This document shows, piece after piece, positions 28,939 through 38,993 of a DNA stretch of 64,000 bases (positions within the stretch are counted from its first letter, which is position 1; every line of letters begins with the position of its first letter). Made by a program: the position numbers and the translations under genes. The notes under the pieces are model-generated. The model was not told the origin of the DNA. It made no database searches and saw nothing but the letters and a program-made list of their open reading frames with translations. The stretch comes from Prevotella amnii DSM 23384 = JCM 14753 (GTDB lineage: Bacteria > Bacteroidota > Bacteroidia > Bacteroidales > Bacteroidaceae), in assembly GCF_000378745.1 (NCBI RefSeq), contig NZ_KB905265.1, positions 83,769-147,768 of the forward strand, in the 5' to 3' direction.

Positions 28939-30990
28939 TCAAAAATCAACACTTAATGAAGTTCCAAAACTAAGGGGTTTGCCTTGCTGTACATAGTTTC
29001 CACCATACTTAAAGCCATAAGCTATATAATCTGTATTAGTAAGGTTCTTACCCCAAAGAGTCCATGTAAAAATACCTTTAGTAAAACTAACCTTAGTATT
29101 AAGCGTAGCATAGAAATTTTGATAAACAGCGTTATCATCTGTCCAATATATACGTCCTAAACCTGTTACACCTGCATTTAATCTTATCATATCAAACCAG
29201 CCTGCATTTTTTATAGTATAGCTGTTATTTATAGATAAGGTATGGTTAGGAACCATTGGTAGATAGTTATGAGAATAATCTGCATTATCATTCATCTTAT
29301 AATCTAAATACGTTGCATGCGTAAAACCATAGTTTATTGTAAAGTCTAAGTCCTTAACAGGATGATAACCTAACCCTATTTCAAATCCCTTGCTATTAGT
29401 ATGCCCTGCATTAAGCACTTTATTGCCAATACCTGGTATTTGATAAGTAGTTTGCATATCTCTCCAATCGATATAGAAAAGCGATGCTTCTGCTGTTAAC
29501 TTACCTTGTAGAAAGTTTAATCTGGCACCTGTCTCGTAGTTCCAGCTATACTCTGGACCATACGAGCGGTCAGCTTCTGTCTTTAAACTCACATTATACC
29601 CACCGGGCTTATAACCACGGGTAATACTTCCATAATATAAATTATGCTCTTTAGTAGTATATTGAATAGCAACCTTTGGGGTAAACTGTGTAAAACTTGC
29701 CTTATCAGTATAATTTAATACGTTCATACTTTTATCCATAGCTAAATTGAGCAAGTCTTTGTTATAATCAATCTTTGAATGTTCATAGTCAAAACGCAAA
29801 CCAACAGTAGCCGACAGTCCACGCCAAATATTATACGAGCTTTGATGATATATAGCAAAGGTTGTAATAGGAGTCTTATAAGAAGTAGGAGTAGCTACTT
29901 TCTTATTAAAGACATTTACTTGTACAAACTGATCAGTATAATCTAACATTCCAAACATACCCACTATCCACTGGTAACGACGCTGATCGTTCGATTTTAG
30001 CGTAAACTCCTGCGATACCATATTTTGGCGAAAGTTATTTACAACAAAGAGAAGATCTTTCGGTGTAAAATCTTGATCAATACCTAAATGCGTCTTAATA
30101 AACTGATATGATGTCTGACTATTAAAACTTATTTTATTATCGCTATACCGTGCATTAAAACCTGTAGATGATATTAAACGTCTAAAGCTGCTATAACGAT
30201 TATAACTAACCGGTGCTACCTTATTTGCTTTAACATCATACAATGAATATGGATACCCACCTTGATCGCTATAGCTAAGAGTGGAATTAAGATGAAGCAA
30301 CCATCTGTTAGCAGGACGCCAATAAAGCCCTATCTTACCTTCCACCTCGTTAATATCATCTGCATTTTTACCTAAATACTCATTTTTAAACATACCGTCA
30401 TTATGATGATAAGATATAGCTGAAGATACTCCAAAGCTGTTAGAAAAACGCTGATAAGTAGACCCCTGAGCCACAACATCATTATACTTACCATACCCTA
30501 AAGAAAAACGTGTGTGCTGGTAATCTATAGGATTATGTGTATAAACATTAATAATACCCCCTATAGCATTACGCCCATAAAGAGTGCCTTGAGGGCCACG
30601 ATATACCTCTACACCGGCAACATCACTCATATCAATATCAAATGCAGATGCTTCAAAGTGAGGAATACCATCTACATAAAAACCTACGGCAGAGCCTTTA
30701 GCCTTCACACCTATACCTCTAACGTATATAGGAGTATTAGCACGAGAGCCATAATCTGGCATAAAAAAATTAGGAACAACTCCTGAAAGCTCTTTTAAGC
30801 TTGTAATACCTTGCCCATTAATCTGATTAGAGTTAATGCTTGATACTGATATAGGAGTAAGATTACGCTTGTTGCGCTTGAAATCTGCCACTAAGACTTC
30901 CTTCATCTTGTAAGTATTAGTAATTGTGTCTTTTTCCACTCCTTGGTAATTACCAAGCATCAAAGATAATAGTAACAGAGAATTAAACAT
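28939..30990 (-). CDS. TonB-dependent outer membrane receptor, FyuA-like
   Basis: A 683-residue receptor with a short signal region, a TonB-box-like start (KMKEVLVADFKRN) and a plug domain carrying VGFYVDGIPH and VEVYRGPQGTLYGRNAIGG. A 22-strand beta-barrel follows, ending in an aromatic-rich last strand (SFGTSLSVDF). The plug and barrel resemble pesticin/yersiniabactin and other siderophore receptors more than SusC proteins. It leads an operon with the MFS carrier and hemG, so an iron- or porphyrin-containing ligand is likely. A strong promoter lies 28 bp upstream. Confidence 0.92.
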   Translation of the reverse strand: MFNSLLLLSLMLGNYQGVEKDTITNTYKMKEVLVADFKRNKRNLTPISVSSINSNQINGQGITSLKELSGVVPNFFMPDYGSRANTPIYVRGIGVKAKGSAVGFYVDGIPHFEASAFDIDMSDVAGVEVYRGPQGTLYGRNAIGGIINVYTHNPIDYQHTRFSLGYGKYNDVVAQGSTYQRFSNSFGVSSAISYHHNDGMFKNEYLGKNADDINEVEGKIGLYWRPANRWLLHLNSTLSYSDQGGYPYSLYDVKANKVAPVSYNRYSSFRRLISSTGFNARYSDNKISFNSQTSYQFIKTHLGIDQDFTPKDLLFVVNNFRQNMVSQEFTLKSNDQRRYQWIVGMFGMLDYTDQFVQVNVFNKKVATPTSYKTPITTFAIYHQSSYNIWRGLSATVGLRFDYEHSKIDYNKDLLNLAMDKSMNVLNYTDKASFTQFTPKVAIQYTTKEHNLYYGSITRGYKPGGYNVSLKTEADRSYGPEYSWNYETGARLNFLQGKLTAEASLFYIDWRDMQTTYQIPGIGNKVLNAGHTNSKGFEIGLGYHPVKDLDFTINYGFTHATYLDYKMNDNADYSHNYLPMVPNHTLSINNSYTIKNAGWFDMIRLNAGVTGLGRIYWTDDNAVYQNFYATLNTKVSFTKGIFTWTLWGKNLTNTDYIAYGFKYGGNYVQQGKPLSFGTSLSVDF

Positions 30991-31018
30991 AATGCTTTTA
31001 TTTTTGTTTTTTACGCTG

Positions 31019-31049
31019 CAAAGTTACTCCTAACTGAAAGTTTACACAA
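31019..31049 (-). promoter_or_regulatory. Promoter of the TonB receptor-MFS-hemG operon
   Basis: On the minus strand TTG (31047-31049), 20 nt, TAACTTTG (31019-31026). A leader of roughly 25 nt would result, so there is little room for a riboswitch between this promoter and the gene. Confidence 0.7.
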
Positions 31050-31453
31050 TCGTTATTTATAAGGATATTTACCTAAATTATAATATAAATTCATTTTATA
31101 ACATAACAACACTATACCAAACTTAACACTATCATTTAAATTTGAATAATAAAGACCCTACTACTAAAAAAAAGCTGAATGCTTCACCTTATAAGCAGCA
31201 TAATAACACATATTCTTATGATAACAACTATAATAGATATGATATAAAAAGGTAAAACATTATACTTTACATAATGATAAATGATGTTTAAGAAAGAAAA
31301 ATAGATTATTTTTACTATAAAAATAATTTAAAAATGTATGAAAAATAATTTATTTTTATTCGTGAAACTATCCCTTTGTTCTAACAAATGTGCTCTTTTC
31401 CCACAACAATATATATGCTATTATCTTCTTAAACATCATATCTTTGCTATAAT
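31050..31453. other. AT-rich non-coding gap
   Basis: About 400 bp between the FecCD permease stop and the receptor promoter. I see no ATPase fragment and no convincing gene. It contains an AT-rich imperfect inverted repeat at 31316-31360 that resembles one at 63385-63443. Confidence 0.6.
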
Positions 31454-32470
31454 TTATTTCCTTTTCCTTATCAATACATATATAATGACAGGGGCACCAA
31501 CTATAGGCGTTACAACATTTAAGGGTAACATACCTCCCTCTCTTGGAAGAGAACATAGCAAATTACATAATAAGGCAATAAAAGAACCACTTAACAGTGT
31601 TACAGGAAATAGCTTTGGTTGATGTTCCGACTTTAATATCAATTTTGCAATATGTGGAACAGCCAAACCTAAGAATAAGATAGGACCACAAAAAGATGTT
31701 GTGATAGATGTTAGCAGACCTGTCAATATAAGCAGAAGAGTTCGCATTTTAGTAGTATTTACGCCTAAACTCTCAGCATATAAAGTTCCTAACGATAATA
31801 TATTCAATGGTTTTATAAAAAGCAAAGATATAAAAACACCTAATAAGCAAAGTACCGAAAAAGGTAATAACATCTCAAAAGAGACTCCACCAAAATCGCC
31901 TAACCCCCATATCATATAGTTTTTTACTTCGTTTGATGAAGAAAAAAAGTTGAACAGAGAAACTATAGAAGAAGACATATACCCTACCATAATACCTACT
32001 ATTAACAACATCGTATTACTATGTACAAGATGGGACAACGCAGATATAAGGATAGTAACAAACATAGCTCCTAAAAACGCTGCTAACAAAATAGCTAAAA
32101 ATCCTGTAAAGGAAAAGCTATAAAAAGAAAAAGTACCTCCTAAAAATAACATCACTAAAGCAACACCCAAAGCTGCACCACCATTAATACCAAAAACATC
32201 AGGACCAGCCAAAGGATTACTAAAAACTGTTTGCAATATCAATCCATTAATAGCTAAAACACCTCCACATAACAAAGCTGTTACTGCCTGTGGGAACCTG
32301 CTTTCTAACACTATAAAACGCCAGCTATCATTTTCCACCTTTCCCCCCTTCAATATATCTACAACCGCAGAAAAAGGTATATCAACAGCTCCCACGCTAA
32401 GATTAAGGCAAAACATTATCATTATACCTATTAATAACAATGTAATAACTACTATATAACGCTTACTCAT
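31454..32470 (-). CDS. FecCD-type ABC transporter permease
   Basis: A 338-residue inner membrane permease for iron-siderophore, heme or cobalamin uptake. About ten helices are present, with family segments ESRFPQAVTALLCGGVLAI, NPLAGPDVFGINGGAALG and CGPILFLGLAVPHIAK. Its start overlaps the stop of the binding-protein gene by 1 bp. The usual ATPase gene does not follow; the next gene, over 460 bp on, is a TonB receptor. The ATPase may be encoded elsewhere. Confidence 0.94.
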   Translation of the reverse strand: MSKRYIVVITLLLIGIMIMFCLNLSVGAVDIPFSAVVDILKGGKVENDSWRFIVLESRFPQAVTALLCGGVLAINGLILQTVFSNPLAGPDVFGINGGAALGVALVMLFLGGTFSFYSFSFTGFLAILLAAFLGAMFVTILISALSHLVHSNTMLLIVGIMVGYMSSSIVSLFNFFSSSNEVKNYMIWGLGDFGGVSFEMLLPFSVLCLLGVFISLLFIKPLNILSLGTLYAESLGVNTTKMRTLLLILTGLLTSITTSFCGPILFLGLAVPHIAKLILKSEHQPKLFPVTLLSGSFIALLCNLLCSLPREGGMLPLNVVTPIVGAPVIIYVLIRKRK

Positions 32471-33618
32471 TACATACTTTTGTTAACAGAAACACGTCTA
32501 TAGTATCGCAAAGGAGCTATCTTAAGATCTGGGTGAAAGAGCTGAATGAAGTCTTGCAAAAGCCAGTCGGGTCGCCAGCTAACCTCTTCAAAATAAGGAG
32601 TTTTATCTACTTTACAACCATACACCTCCGCAACCTTATAAGGATGAAAATATTTATAATAAGGACACTCCTCTAATAACGTATTAAGAGAAAGATTGCC
32701 AACATAAGATAAAACCCAAAAATCAGACTTGCTAAATTTAGAAAAGACAGTTTCTATAGGTAAAGCCAAACTACCGCTATGCTTATCATTACTATAAGCA
32801 TACTTACCTATAGCATCTTTATAAAGCCTTCCTATACTACTCTCTCCGCCAGGGATATACCACACAGCTCCCACCTTACGGTCTGGTAATATGCTACGAG
32901 ACACTTTACTCCTTTTTGCCAAACTATGTAATCGCCAATAATTATTCTTTACAACATTAAATAAAGAGTCACTCTCTTTTTCCTTATCAAAGAGCATACC
33001 ATAAAACTTCATCCACTCTGCCCTACCTAACGCTGAACTCTCCATATATTCAGCACATTCTATCAAAGGCAAACCTGTCTTTCCCAACATTCCATAGCTG
33101 CCGCTATTTTCAAAAGGTGATACAAAAATTGCTTGTGGCTTAAGCATTATAATTTTTTCAATATTAGGCTTCATAGATTCCCCACAATTAACAATCTTAC
33201 CTATAGCACCCTCTTTCATGTTAGCACGCTTTTGAACATCGGGTATCAACATATATTTAAGATCTGTTACCCCTACTATAGCGTTTTGGCATTTAAGCAT
33301 TTCTAACAAATTAGCATGCACTGTTGTAAATATCACACTACGCTTTAAAGGAACCAAAAGGAAGTCTGCCTTACCACTTAAATCTTTCTTAAGATAATGA
33401 TCAGATAAAAAGTAAGTATGTAATATAGACTTTTCTTTCCAAGGATTAAGAATTTCTACCTTTGTATAGTCAGAATACTTTACTATTACTATGTTTTTAG
33501 CATACTCTAACCTTAAAGTATCACCACTATTAACATCTGCTTTATCTACACTTTTCCTAATATTACAACTTGTAAAAACTAATAAAACAGAAAAAAATAA
33601 AAGACTATATTTATACAT
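32470..33618 (-). CDS. ABC transporter substrate-binding lipoprotein
   Basis: A 382-residue periplasmic binding protein of the BtuF/FepB class. The signal peptide ends in a lipobox (LLVFTSC), so it is probably lipid-anchored. The segments IVGVTDLKYMLIP and ECAEYMESSALGRAEWMKFYG fit Bacteroidales iron or B12 binding proteins. It is directly followed by the FecCD permease. Its ligand cannot be fixed from sequence; location near a siderophore-like receptor favours iron or heme. Confidence 0.9.
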   Translation of the reverse strand: MYKYSLLFFSVLLVFTSCNIRKSVDKADVNSGDTLRLEYAKNIVIVKYSDYTKVEILNPWKEKSILHTYFLSDHYLKKDLSGKADFLLVPLKRSVIFTTVHANLLEMLKCQNAIVGVTDLKYMLIPDVQKRANMKEGAIGKIVNCGESMKPNIEKIIMLKPQAIFVSPFENSGSYGMLGKTGLPLIECAEYMESSALGRAEWMKFYGMLFDKEKESDSLFNVVKNNYWRLHSLAKRSKVSRSILPDRKVGAVWYIPGGESSIGRLYKDAIGKYAYSNDKHSGSLALPIETVFSKFSKSDFWVLSYVGNLSLNTLLEECPYYKYFHPYKVAEVYGCKVDKTPYFEEVSWRPDWLLQDFIQLFHPDLKIAPLRYYRRVSVNKSM

Positions 33619-33680
33619 ATATCTAAAAAAAAACGCTAAGAATTTTTATAAAAACCCTTTATAATAAGTTTTATAAGCTA

Positions 33681-35267
33681 TCATAAACCGAGTCTACCTA
33701 AATAATCCGCAACACTTTCTGCGCATCTTTCACCATCTATACCTGCACTAACAATACCACCTGCATAACCTGCACCTTCTCCACAGGGAAAAAGTCCTCT
33801 TAAACGTATATGCATAAGCGACTCACGATTACGCAAAATACGCACCGGAGCACTCGTTCTTGTTTCTGAAGCTATTAACACCGCTTCATTAGTAAGAAAG
33901 CCAGATGCATTTTTTCCAAAAAGACGAAATGCCATCTGCAAGCGTTCTGATATAAACTTTGGTATCCAAAAATGAAGTGGACTTGAAAGTAAACCTGGCG
34001 CATAACTCGACTTTGGCAAGTCATACGATAAACGATTATTTACAAAGTCTGCCATACGCTGTGCTGGAGCTACCTGAGATCGTCCGCCTTGCTGCCATGT
34101 ATTGCGCTCCAACTCTTCTTGATAAGAAAGCAACCTTAAAACATCATCACCATCTATATCCTCAGGATTAATCTGTACTACCATTCCTGCATTAGACCAT
34201 CGTGTGCCACGATTAGCAGGACTCATACCATTAGTTACTACTTGTTCTGCACCAGTAGCCGAAGGTATTACAAAGCCGCCAGGACACATACAAAAAGAAT
34301 ATACCCCTCTGCCTTTTACTTGAGTTACAAAAGAATATTCAGCTGCAGGTAAATACTTTCCACGCCCTTCCTTGTTATGATATTGTATCTCATCTATTAA
34401 ATGAGAAGGATGCTCCAAACGAACACCTATTGCTAAGCCCTTAGCTTCTATATCTCCTTTAACCTGTGCCATATAACGATAAACATCACGTGCAGAATGG
34501 CCTGTTGCTAATATTACAGGTCCGAAAAATTCTAACTCCCCACAAGTATCACTCTCTCTTTTCTGCTCAACAGCCTTTACACCCTTTATAACATCTCCCT
34601 CTGTAATAAAGCTTATCATTTTTGTTTGGAAACGTACTTCACCACCACATCTAAGAATAGTATTACGCATGTTTTCTATTACATGAGGTAATTTATCTGT
34701 ACCTATATGAGGATGAGCATCTGAAAGAATAGAAGTGCTTGCTCCATGCTGACAAAAGACATTTAATATTTTTTCTACTGAACCACGCTTCTTACTACGA
34801 GTATAAAGTTTTCCATCTGAATAAGCTCCAGCTCCACCCTCACCATAACAATAATTTGACTCGCCATTTACCTCCTGACTCCTCGATATCTGCGCTAAAT
34901 CTATCTTGCGCTCACGCACATTCTTCCCACGTTCTAACACTATAGGACATAAACCTAACTCTATTAAACGCAGAGAAGCAAAAAGACCGGCAGGACCTTC
35001 TCCTACCACAATAACCTTAGGAGCTTTACTAACATCTTTATAATCTATATGCAAATAAGCCTCATCGTCTGGCTTTTCATGTACATATACACGAATATTA
35101 AGATTAACATATATATTTCTGTGACGAGCATCTATAGACCTCTTTAATATACGTACTGCACTAATATCCTCTAAAACAAACCCCTCTTCTTTAGCAAGAT
35201 AAGATTTTAAATTAGCCTCATTATAACCTATCTCTGGTAAAACCCTTATCTGATATTCTTTAATCAT
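33681..35267 (-). CDS. FAD-dependent oxidoreductase (COG2509-type)
   Basis: A 528-residue flavoprotein of unknown substrate. A small N-terminal domain (to about 90) is followed by the FAD-binding VIVVGEGPAGLFASLRLIE and the conserved YGEGGAGAYSDGKLYTR segment. NAD(P)-type glycine motif ILATGHSARD and a C-terminal FPCGEGAGYAGGI site follow. The family is widespread but uncharacterised. It lies 62 bp upstream of the binding-protein gene and may share its transcript. A -7-like TAATTTTG lies at 35298-35305. Confidence 0.92.
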   Translation of the reverse strand: MIKEYQIRVLPEIGYNEANLKSYLAKEEGFVLEDISAVRILKRSIDARHRNIYVNLNIRVYVHEKPDDEAYLHIDYKDVSKAPKVIVVGEGPAGLFASLRLIELGLCPIVLERGKNVRERKIDLAQISRSQEVNGESNYCYGEGGAGAYSDGKLYTRSKKRGSVEKILNVFCQHGASTSILSDAHPHIGTDKLPHVIENMRNTILRCGGEVRFQTKMISFITEGDVIKGVKAVEQKRESDTCGELEFFGPVILATGHSARDVYRYMAQVKGDIEAKGLAIGVRLEHPSHLIDEIQYHNKEGRGKYLPAAEYSFVTQVKGRGVYSFCMCPGGFVIPSATGAEQVVTNGMSPANRGTRWSNAGMVVQINPEDIDGDDVLRLLSYQEELERNTWQQGGRSQVAPAQRMADFVNNRLSYDLPKSSYAPGLLSSPLHFWIPKFISERLQMAFRLFGKNASGFLTNEAVLIASETRTSAPVRILRNRESLMHIRLRGLFPCGEGAGYAGGIVSAGIDGERCAESVADYLGRLGL

Positions 35268-35559
35268 TATATACTTCTCTTTAGCTATGTAATACTACAA
35301 AATTACATAAATATCTCTTTTCTCTATTGTATATTGCACTTTTTCTTATTATTTTTGCCCTTACTTTTAGGAAAACCTCTGCACGCTCCAAAAGAGAATA
35401 TACTTTAACACATAAAAAATGTCTGTAAATAATCTAAGCAAGACAAATGGCAAAACTGCTGTGATAAATGTTTATAGAAAATATATCACCAATTTTATAG
35501 CTTTATGGTTATTTCATAATATTAAAATAATAACAAAGATAAAAACAATTTACTAAATA

Positions 35560-36237
35560 ATGAGGATAGATATCATAACAGTACTGCCAGAAATGATAGA
35601 GGGCTTTGTACATGAAAGCATTCTTGCCAGAGCTGAAAAGAAAGGTTTAGCCAAAATTACCTTACACAACCTACGCGATTATAGCAATGACAAATGGAAG
35701 CGTATAGACGATTACCCTTTTGGAGGACAAGCAGGAATGGTTATGCAAATAGACCCTATATATCGTTGCATAACAAGTTTAAAAGAAAAACATAAGTATG
35801 ACGAAATTATTTTCACATCTCCAGACGGGGAACAATTTAATCAGAAAATGGCTAACGACCTCTCTTTAAAAGAAAATATCATAATTTTAGCTGGACATTA
35901 TAAGGGAGTAGATCAACGCGTGAGGGATCATCTCATTACACGCGAAATATCTGTTGGCGATTATGTCCTTACCGGTGGAGAATTGCCTGCTGCCATTATT
36001 ACCGATGCTATTGTACGACTCCTTCCCGGTGCTATTAGCGATGAACAAAGTGCACTTTCTGATTGCTTCCAAGACAACATGTTATCAGCACCTATATACA
36101 CACGACCTCGTAGTTATAATGGCTGGGATGTACCTGATATACTTCTCAGTGGTAATGAAGCTAAAATAAAGCAATGGGAGTTTGAACAAGCTATGGAGCG
36201 AACTAAAAGACTAAGACCCGATCTTTTAGATGAATAA
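35560..36237 (+). CDS. trmD: tRNA (guanine37-N1)-methyltransferase
   Basis: A 225-residue SPOUT methyltransferase that makes m1G37 and prevents frameshifting. It starts [16 protein letters not shown] and contains the knot motif [14 protein letters not shown], with [15 protein letters not shown] earlier. It stands alone, facing the rseP operon, and is followed by a shared terminator. No convincing TAnnTTTG lies close to its start. Confidence 0.98.
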   Translation: MRIDIITVLPEMIEGFVHESILARAEKKGLAKITLHNLRDYSNDKWKRIDDYPFGGQAGMVMQIDPIYRCITSLKEKHKYDEIIFTSPDGEQFNQKMANDLSLKENIIILAGHYKGVDQRVRDHLITREISVGDYVLTGGELPAAIITDAIVRLLPGAISDEQSALSDCFQDNMLSAPIYTRPRSYNGWDVPDILLSGNEAKIKQWEFEQAMERTKRLRPDLLDE

Positions 36238-36273
36238 CTTTTCATAAATTTATAATTATAATAGATAAAGAAA

Positions 36274-36311
36274 AAGCGACATTTACTTCTTATAAAATGT
36301 AAATGCCGCTT
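36274..36311. terminator. Bidirectional terminator between trmD and rseP
   Basis: Arms aagcgacatttac and gtaaatgccgctt pair with one mismatch around a 12 nt loop. A-rich sequence precedes and T-rich sequence follows. The two convergent genes end at 36237 and 36335. Confidence 0.78.
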
Positions 36312-36334
36312 ATATGTTTTTTATTATTTCTTCC

Positions 36335-37735
36335 TTACATAACACCTATCCATCGTAGAATATCATTAAGATTAGCCCATACCATAAGTAGAATAAGGAT
36401 ACCAAAGCCTACATATTCAGCATAAATAAGAAATTTTTCTGACGGTTTACGATGCGTTATCATCTCATATAAAAGAAACATTACATGTCCACCATCTAAA
36501 GCTGGAATAGGTAATATATTCATAAATGCAAGAACGATACTAAAGAATGCTGTTAGATTCCAAAATAAATACCAATCAAAGACTGAAGGGAAAAGGCTAC
36601 CTATCGAGCCAAATCCTCCCAAGCTCTTTGCGCCATCAGCAGAAGCCAAATACTTAAAGTTACACACATACCCCTTTAACACACTCAATCCATGCTTAAC
36701 ACCTGCAGGAATACTTTCCCAAAAATCATATTCCTGATGTGTTGGCTTATAGTATGAAGCAATGCTTGACTGATAAACACCCATTTTTAAATCGGGCGTT
36801 AGTAACATTTTTATAGTATCTAACTTTGCAACACCTTTGTGTTGTACTATCAATTCTACTCTACGAGCAACTAAAGAATCTTTATGTGTATTCTTTACTG
36901 TCATTATATCATTCAAAACAGAAGTTTGATAGTTTATATCCGACCAAGTGTATACAGGTTTTCCATTAAAAGATTTGATATGATCGCCTGCTTTTATACC
37001 TATTTTTGCTGCAGGAGTACCTGCCATTACACTGTCTATACGAGCAGGAATATAAGGCTCAGCAAAGAGCGGACGCTCCTTTACCATTGATAACATATCA
37101 AGATTCCCTGGTAGATATATGCTTAGTTTTTTACCTTTACGGATAATATCCACACGCTTAGCTTGTGCTATTTGACGAAAGAAATCACCATTCATATTAG
37201 CATATTCGCGAAAAGCTCCTTCATCAGTACCTATCAGCACATCTTTATCTTTAAAGCCTAACGCCTTAGCCTGCTCATTAAAGCTCATACCCATAGAAAG
37301 ATCAGAAACCTTATAATAAGTATCACCCCATGTAAACATTATCATTGTATAAATGAAAAGTGCCAAAAAGAAATTAACAAGCACTCCACCCAACATGATT
37401 AGCAGCCGTTGCCAAGCTGGTTTAGTGCGAAACTCCCAGTGCTCTGGCTTCTTTGCTAACTGTGCAGTATCCATGCTTTCATCTACCATTCCTGATATTT
37501 TACAATATCCACCAAATGGTAACCAGCCTATACCATATTCTGTATCACTGTTTTTAGGTTTAAATTTAAACAGTTTACCACTCCATTTACCAATAGAAAC
37601 ATCGAAAAACATATAAAACTTCTCTACTCTAACTCCAAAAAGTTTAGAAAAGAACATATGTCCTCCTTCATGAAGTAACACTAAAAGCGAGAGAGCCATT
37701 AGTAGTTGGAGTGCTTTTATCAAAAATACTTCCAT
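36335..37735 (-). CDS. rseP: RIP metalloprotease RseP (site-2 protease)
   Basis: A 466-residue intramembrane zinc protease that cleaves anti-sigma factors and remnant signal peptides. The zinc site HEGGH (His22, Glu23, His26) lies in the first helix, the third ligand region NILPIPALDGGHV near the C-terminus, and two PDZ-like segments in between. It is the last gene of DUF4290-murA-rimM-dxr-rseP and starts about 40 bp after dxr. Confidence 0.96.
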   Translation of the reverse strand: MEVFLIKALQLLMALSLLVLLHEGGHMFFSKLFGVRVEKFYMFFDVSIGKWSGKLFKFKPKNSDTEYGIGWLPFGGYCKISGMVDESMDTAQLAKKPEHWEFRTKPAWQRLLIMLGGVLVNFFLALFIYTMIMFTWGDTYYKVSDLSMGMSFNEQAKALGFKDKDVLIGTDEGAFREYANMNGDFFRQIAQAKRVDIIRKGKKLSIYLPGNLDMLSMVKERPLFAEPYIPARIDSVMAGTPAAKIGIKAGDHIKSFNGKPVYTWSDINYQTSVLNDIMTVKNTHKDSLVARRVELIVQHKGVAKLDTIKMLLTPDLKMGVYQSSIASYYKPTHQEYDFWESIPAGVKHGLSVLKGYVCNFKYLASADGAKSLGGFGSIGSLFPSVFDWYLFWNLTAFFSIVLAFMNILPIPALDGGHVMFLLYEMITHRKPSEKFLIYAEYVGFGILILLMVWANLNDILRWIGVM

Positions 37736-37776
37736 TAAATATTTGCTTGTTTATTTATTATTACTATATTTGTTAA

Positions 37777-38931
37777 TTAATGTTGCATTAAGTCTTGTGC
37801 CACTTTACGTGCTTCTTCATCTGTTTTTACATAAACATTATAATCAGGGTTAGCATCAAAGGACACTCTTAACATTGTTCTCTCAATGATATCAGCCATA
37901 TCTAAGAACGAGCAAACTCCTTTCCTAAACCCTTCATTTACTATTTCATTTGCAGCATTTAGTATACATGGCATATTCCCTCCTTTATTGATAGCATAAT
38001 AAGCCATTGCTAAACATTTAAACTTTTCAACATCTGGTGGGAAAAATTCAAGTGGCTTTTCAAACAGATTTAATCGCTCACTATTAAGACGTATGCGCTC
38101 TGGAAAAGAAAAAGCATACTGTATAGGAAGACGCATATCAGGCATTCCAAGCTGTGCTTTAACGCTACCGTCAATAAATTGGACAGCACTATGTACTATA
38201 CTTTGCGGATGTACTAATACTTGTATCTTATCTGCAGGTATTCCAAAAAGCCATTTTGCTTCTATCACCTCAAAACCTTTATTCATTAAAGAAGCTGAAT
38301 CAATAGTAATTTTAGAACCCATCTCCCATGTAGGATGCTTAAGAGCGTCATCTGCAGTTACATATTTTAGTTGTTCATTGCTAAATAATCGGAAAGGACC
38401 ACCTGAACAAGTAAGTAGAATTTTCTCTATTTCATTATCCCCTTCACCTACTAAACTTTGAAAAATAGCACTGTGTTCACTGTCTACAGGTATTATAGGC
38501 ACATGATACTGTTGTGCTAACTTTACTATCAATTCTCCTGCTACTACAAGTGTTTCTTTATTAGCTAAACATATTTTCTTTCTTGCTTTTATGGCATGAA
38601 TAGTAGGTTCTAAACCTGAATACCCTACCATAGCAGTGAGAACTATATTAATTTCGCCCGATTCTACTATCTCTTTTAAAGCTTTTTTGCCAGCATATAC
38701 CTTTATATTAGGCATATCTCGTAAAGAGTCGACTAATGCTTCGTAATGCTTTTCATTTGCTATTACTACGGCTGCAGGCTGAAATTCTCGAGCTTGCTTA
38801 GCAAGATCTTCCCATCTATTATTAGCTGTTAGAGCATATACCTCATAACGATCAGAATGTTGTCTTATTACATCTAAAGCTTGAGTACCTATACTTCCAG
38901 TAGAACCTAATATGCAGATTTGCTGTTTCAT
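37777..38931 (-). CDS. dxr: 1-deoxy-D-xylulose 5-phosphate reductoisomerase
   Basis: A 384-residue enzyme of the non-mevalonate isoprenoid pathway that makes methylerythritol phosphate with NADPH. The NADPH motif ILGSTGSIGTQALDVI is at the N-terminus, LANKETLVVAGE and PVDSEHSAIFQ bind metal and substrate, and the flexible loop region HPTWEMGSKITIDSASLMNKG is present. It lies between rimM and rseP. Confidence 0.97.
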   Translation of the reverse strand: MKQQICILGSTGSIGTQALDVIRQHSDRYEVYALTANNRWEDLAKQAREFQPAAVVIANEKHYEALVDSLRDMPNIKVYAGKKALKEIVESGEINIVLTAMVGYSGLEPTIHAIKARKKICLANKETLVVAGELIVKLAQQYHVPIIPVDSEHSAIFQSLVGEGDNEIEKILLTCSGGPFRLFSNEQLKYVTADDALKHPTWEMGSKITIDSASLMNKGFEVIEAKWLFGIPADKIQVLVHPQSIVHSAVQFIDGSVKAQLGMPDMRLPIQYAFSFPERIRLNSERLNLFEKPLEFFPPDVEKFKCLAMAYYAINKGGNMPCILNAANEIVNEGFRKGVCSFLDMADIIERTMLRVSFDANPDYNVYVKTDEEARKVAQDLMQH

Positions 38932-38993
38932 ATATATTTTTATATCCTAAATAACAATTTTATTTTATCTAAAACTTGATAATAATATTTATC

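Noticed and set aside
30991..31450. Cobalamin or other riboswitch upstream of the TonB receptor
   Set aside because: The promoter leaves only about 25 nt of leader, and no conserved B12-box or folded GC-rich core is visible.
31050..31453. Remnant of an ATPase gene after the FecCD permease
   Set aside because: No Walker A, signature or Walker B motif could be read in any frame.
31338..31622. Plus-strand open frame next to the FecCD gene
   Set aside because: It runs largely antisense to the permease and has no recognisable domain or codon pattern.
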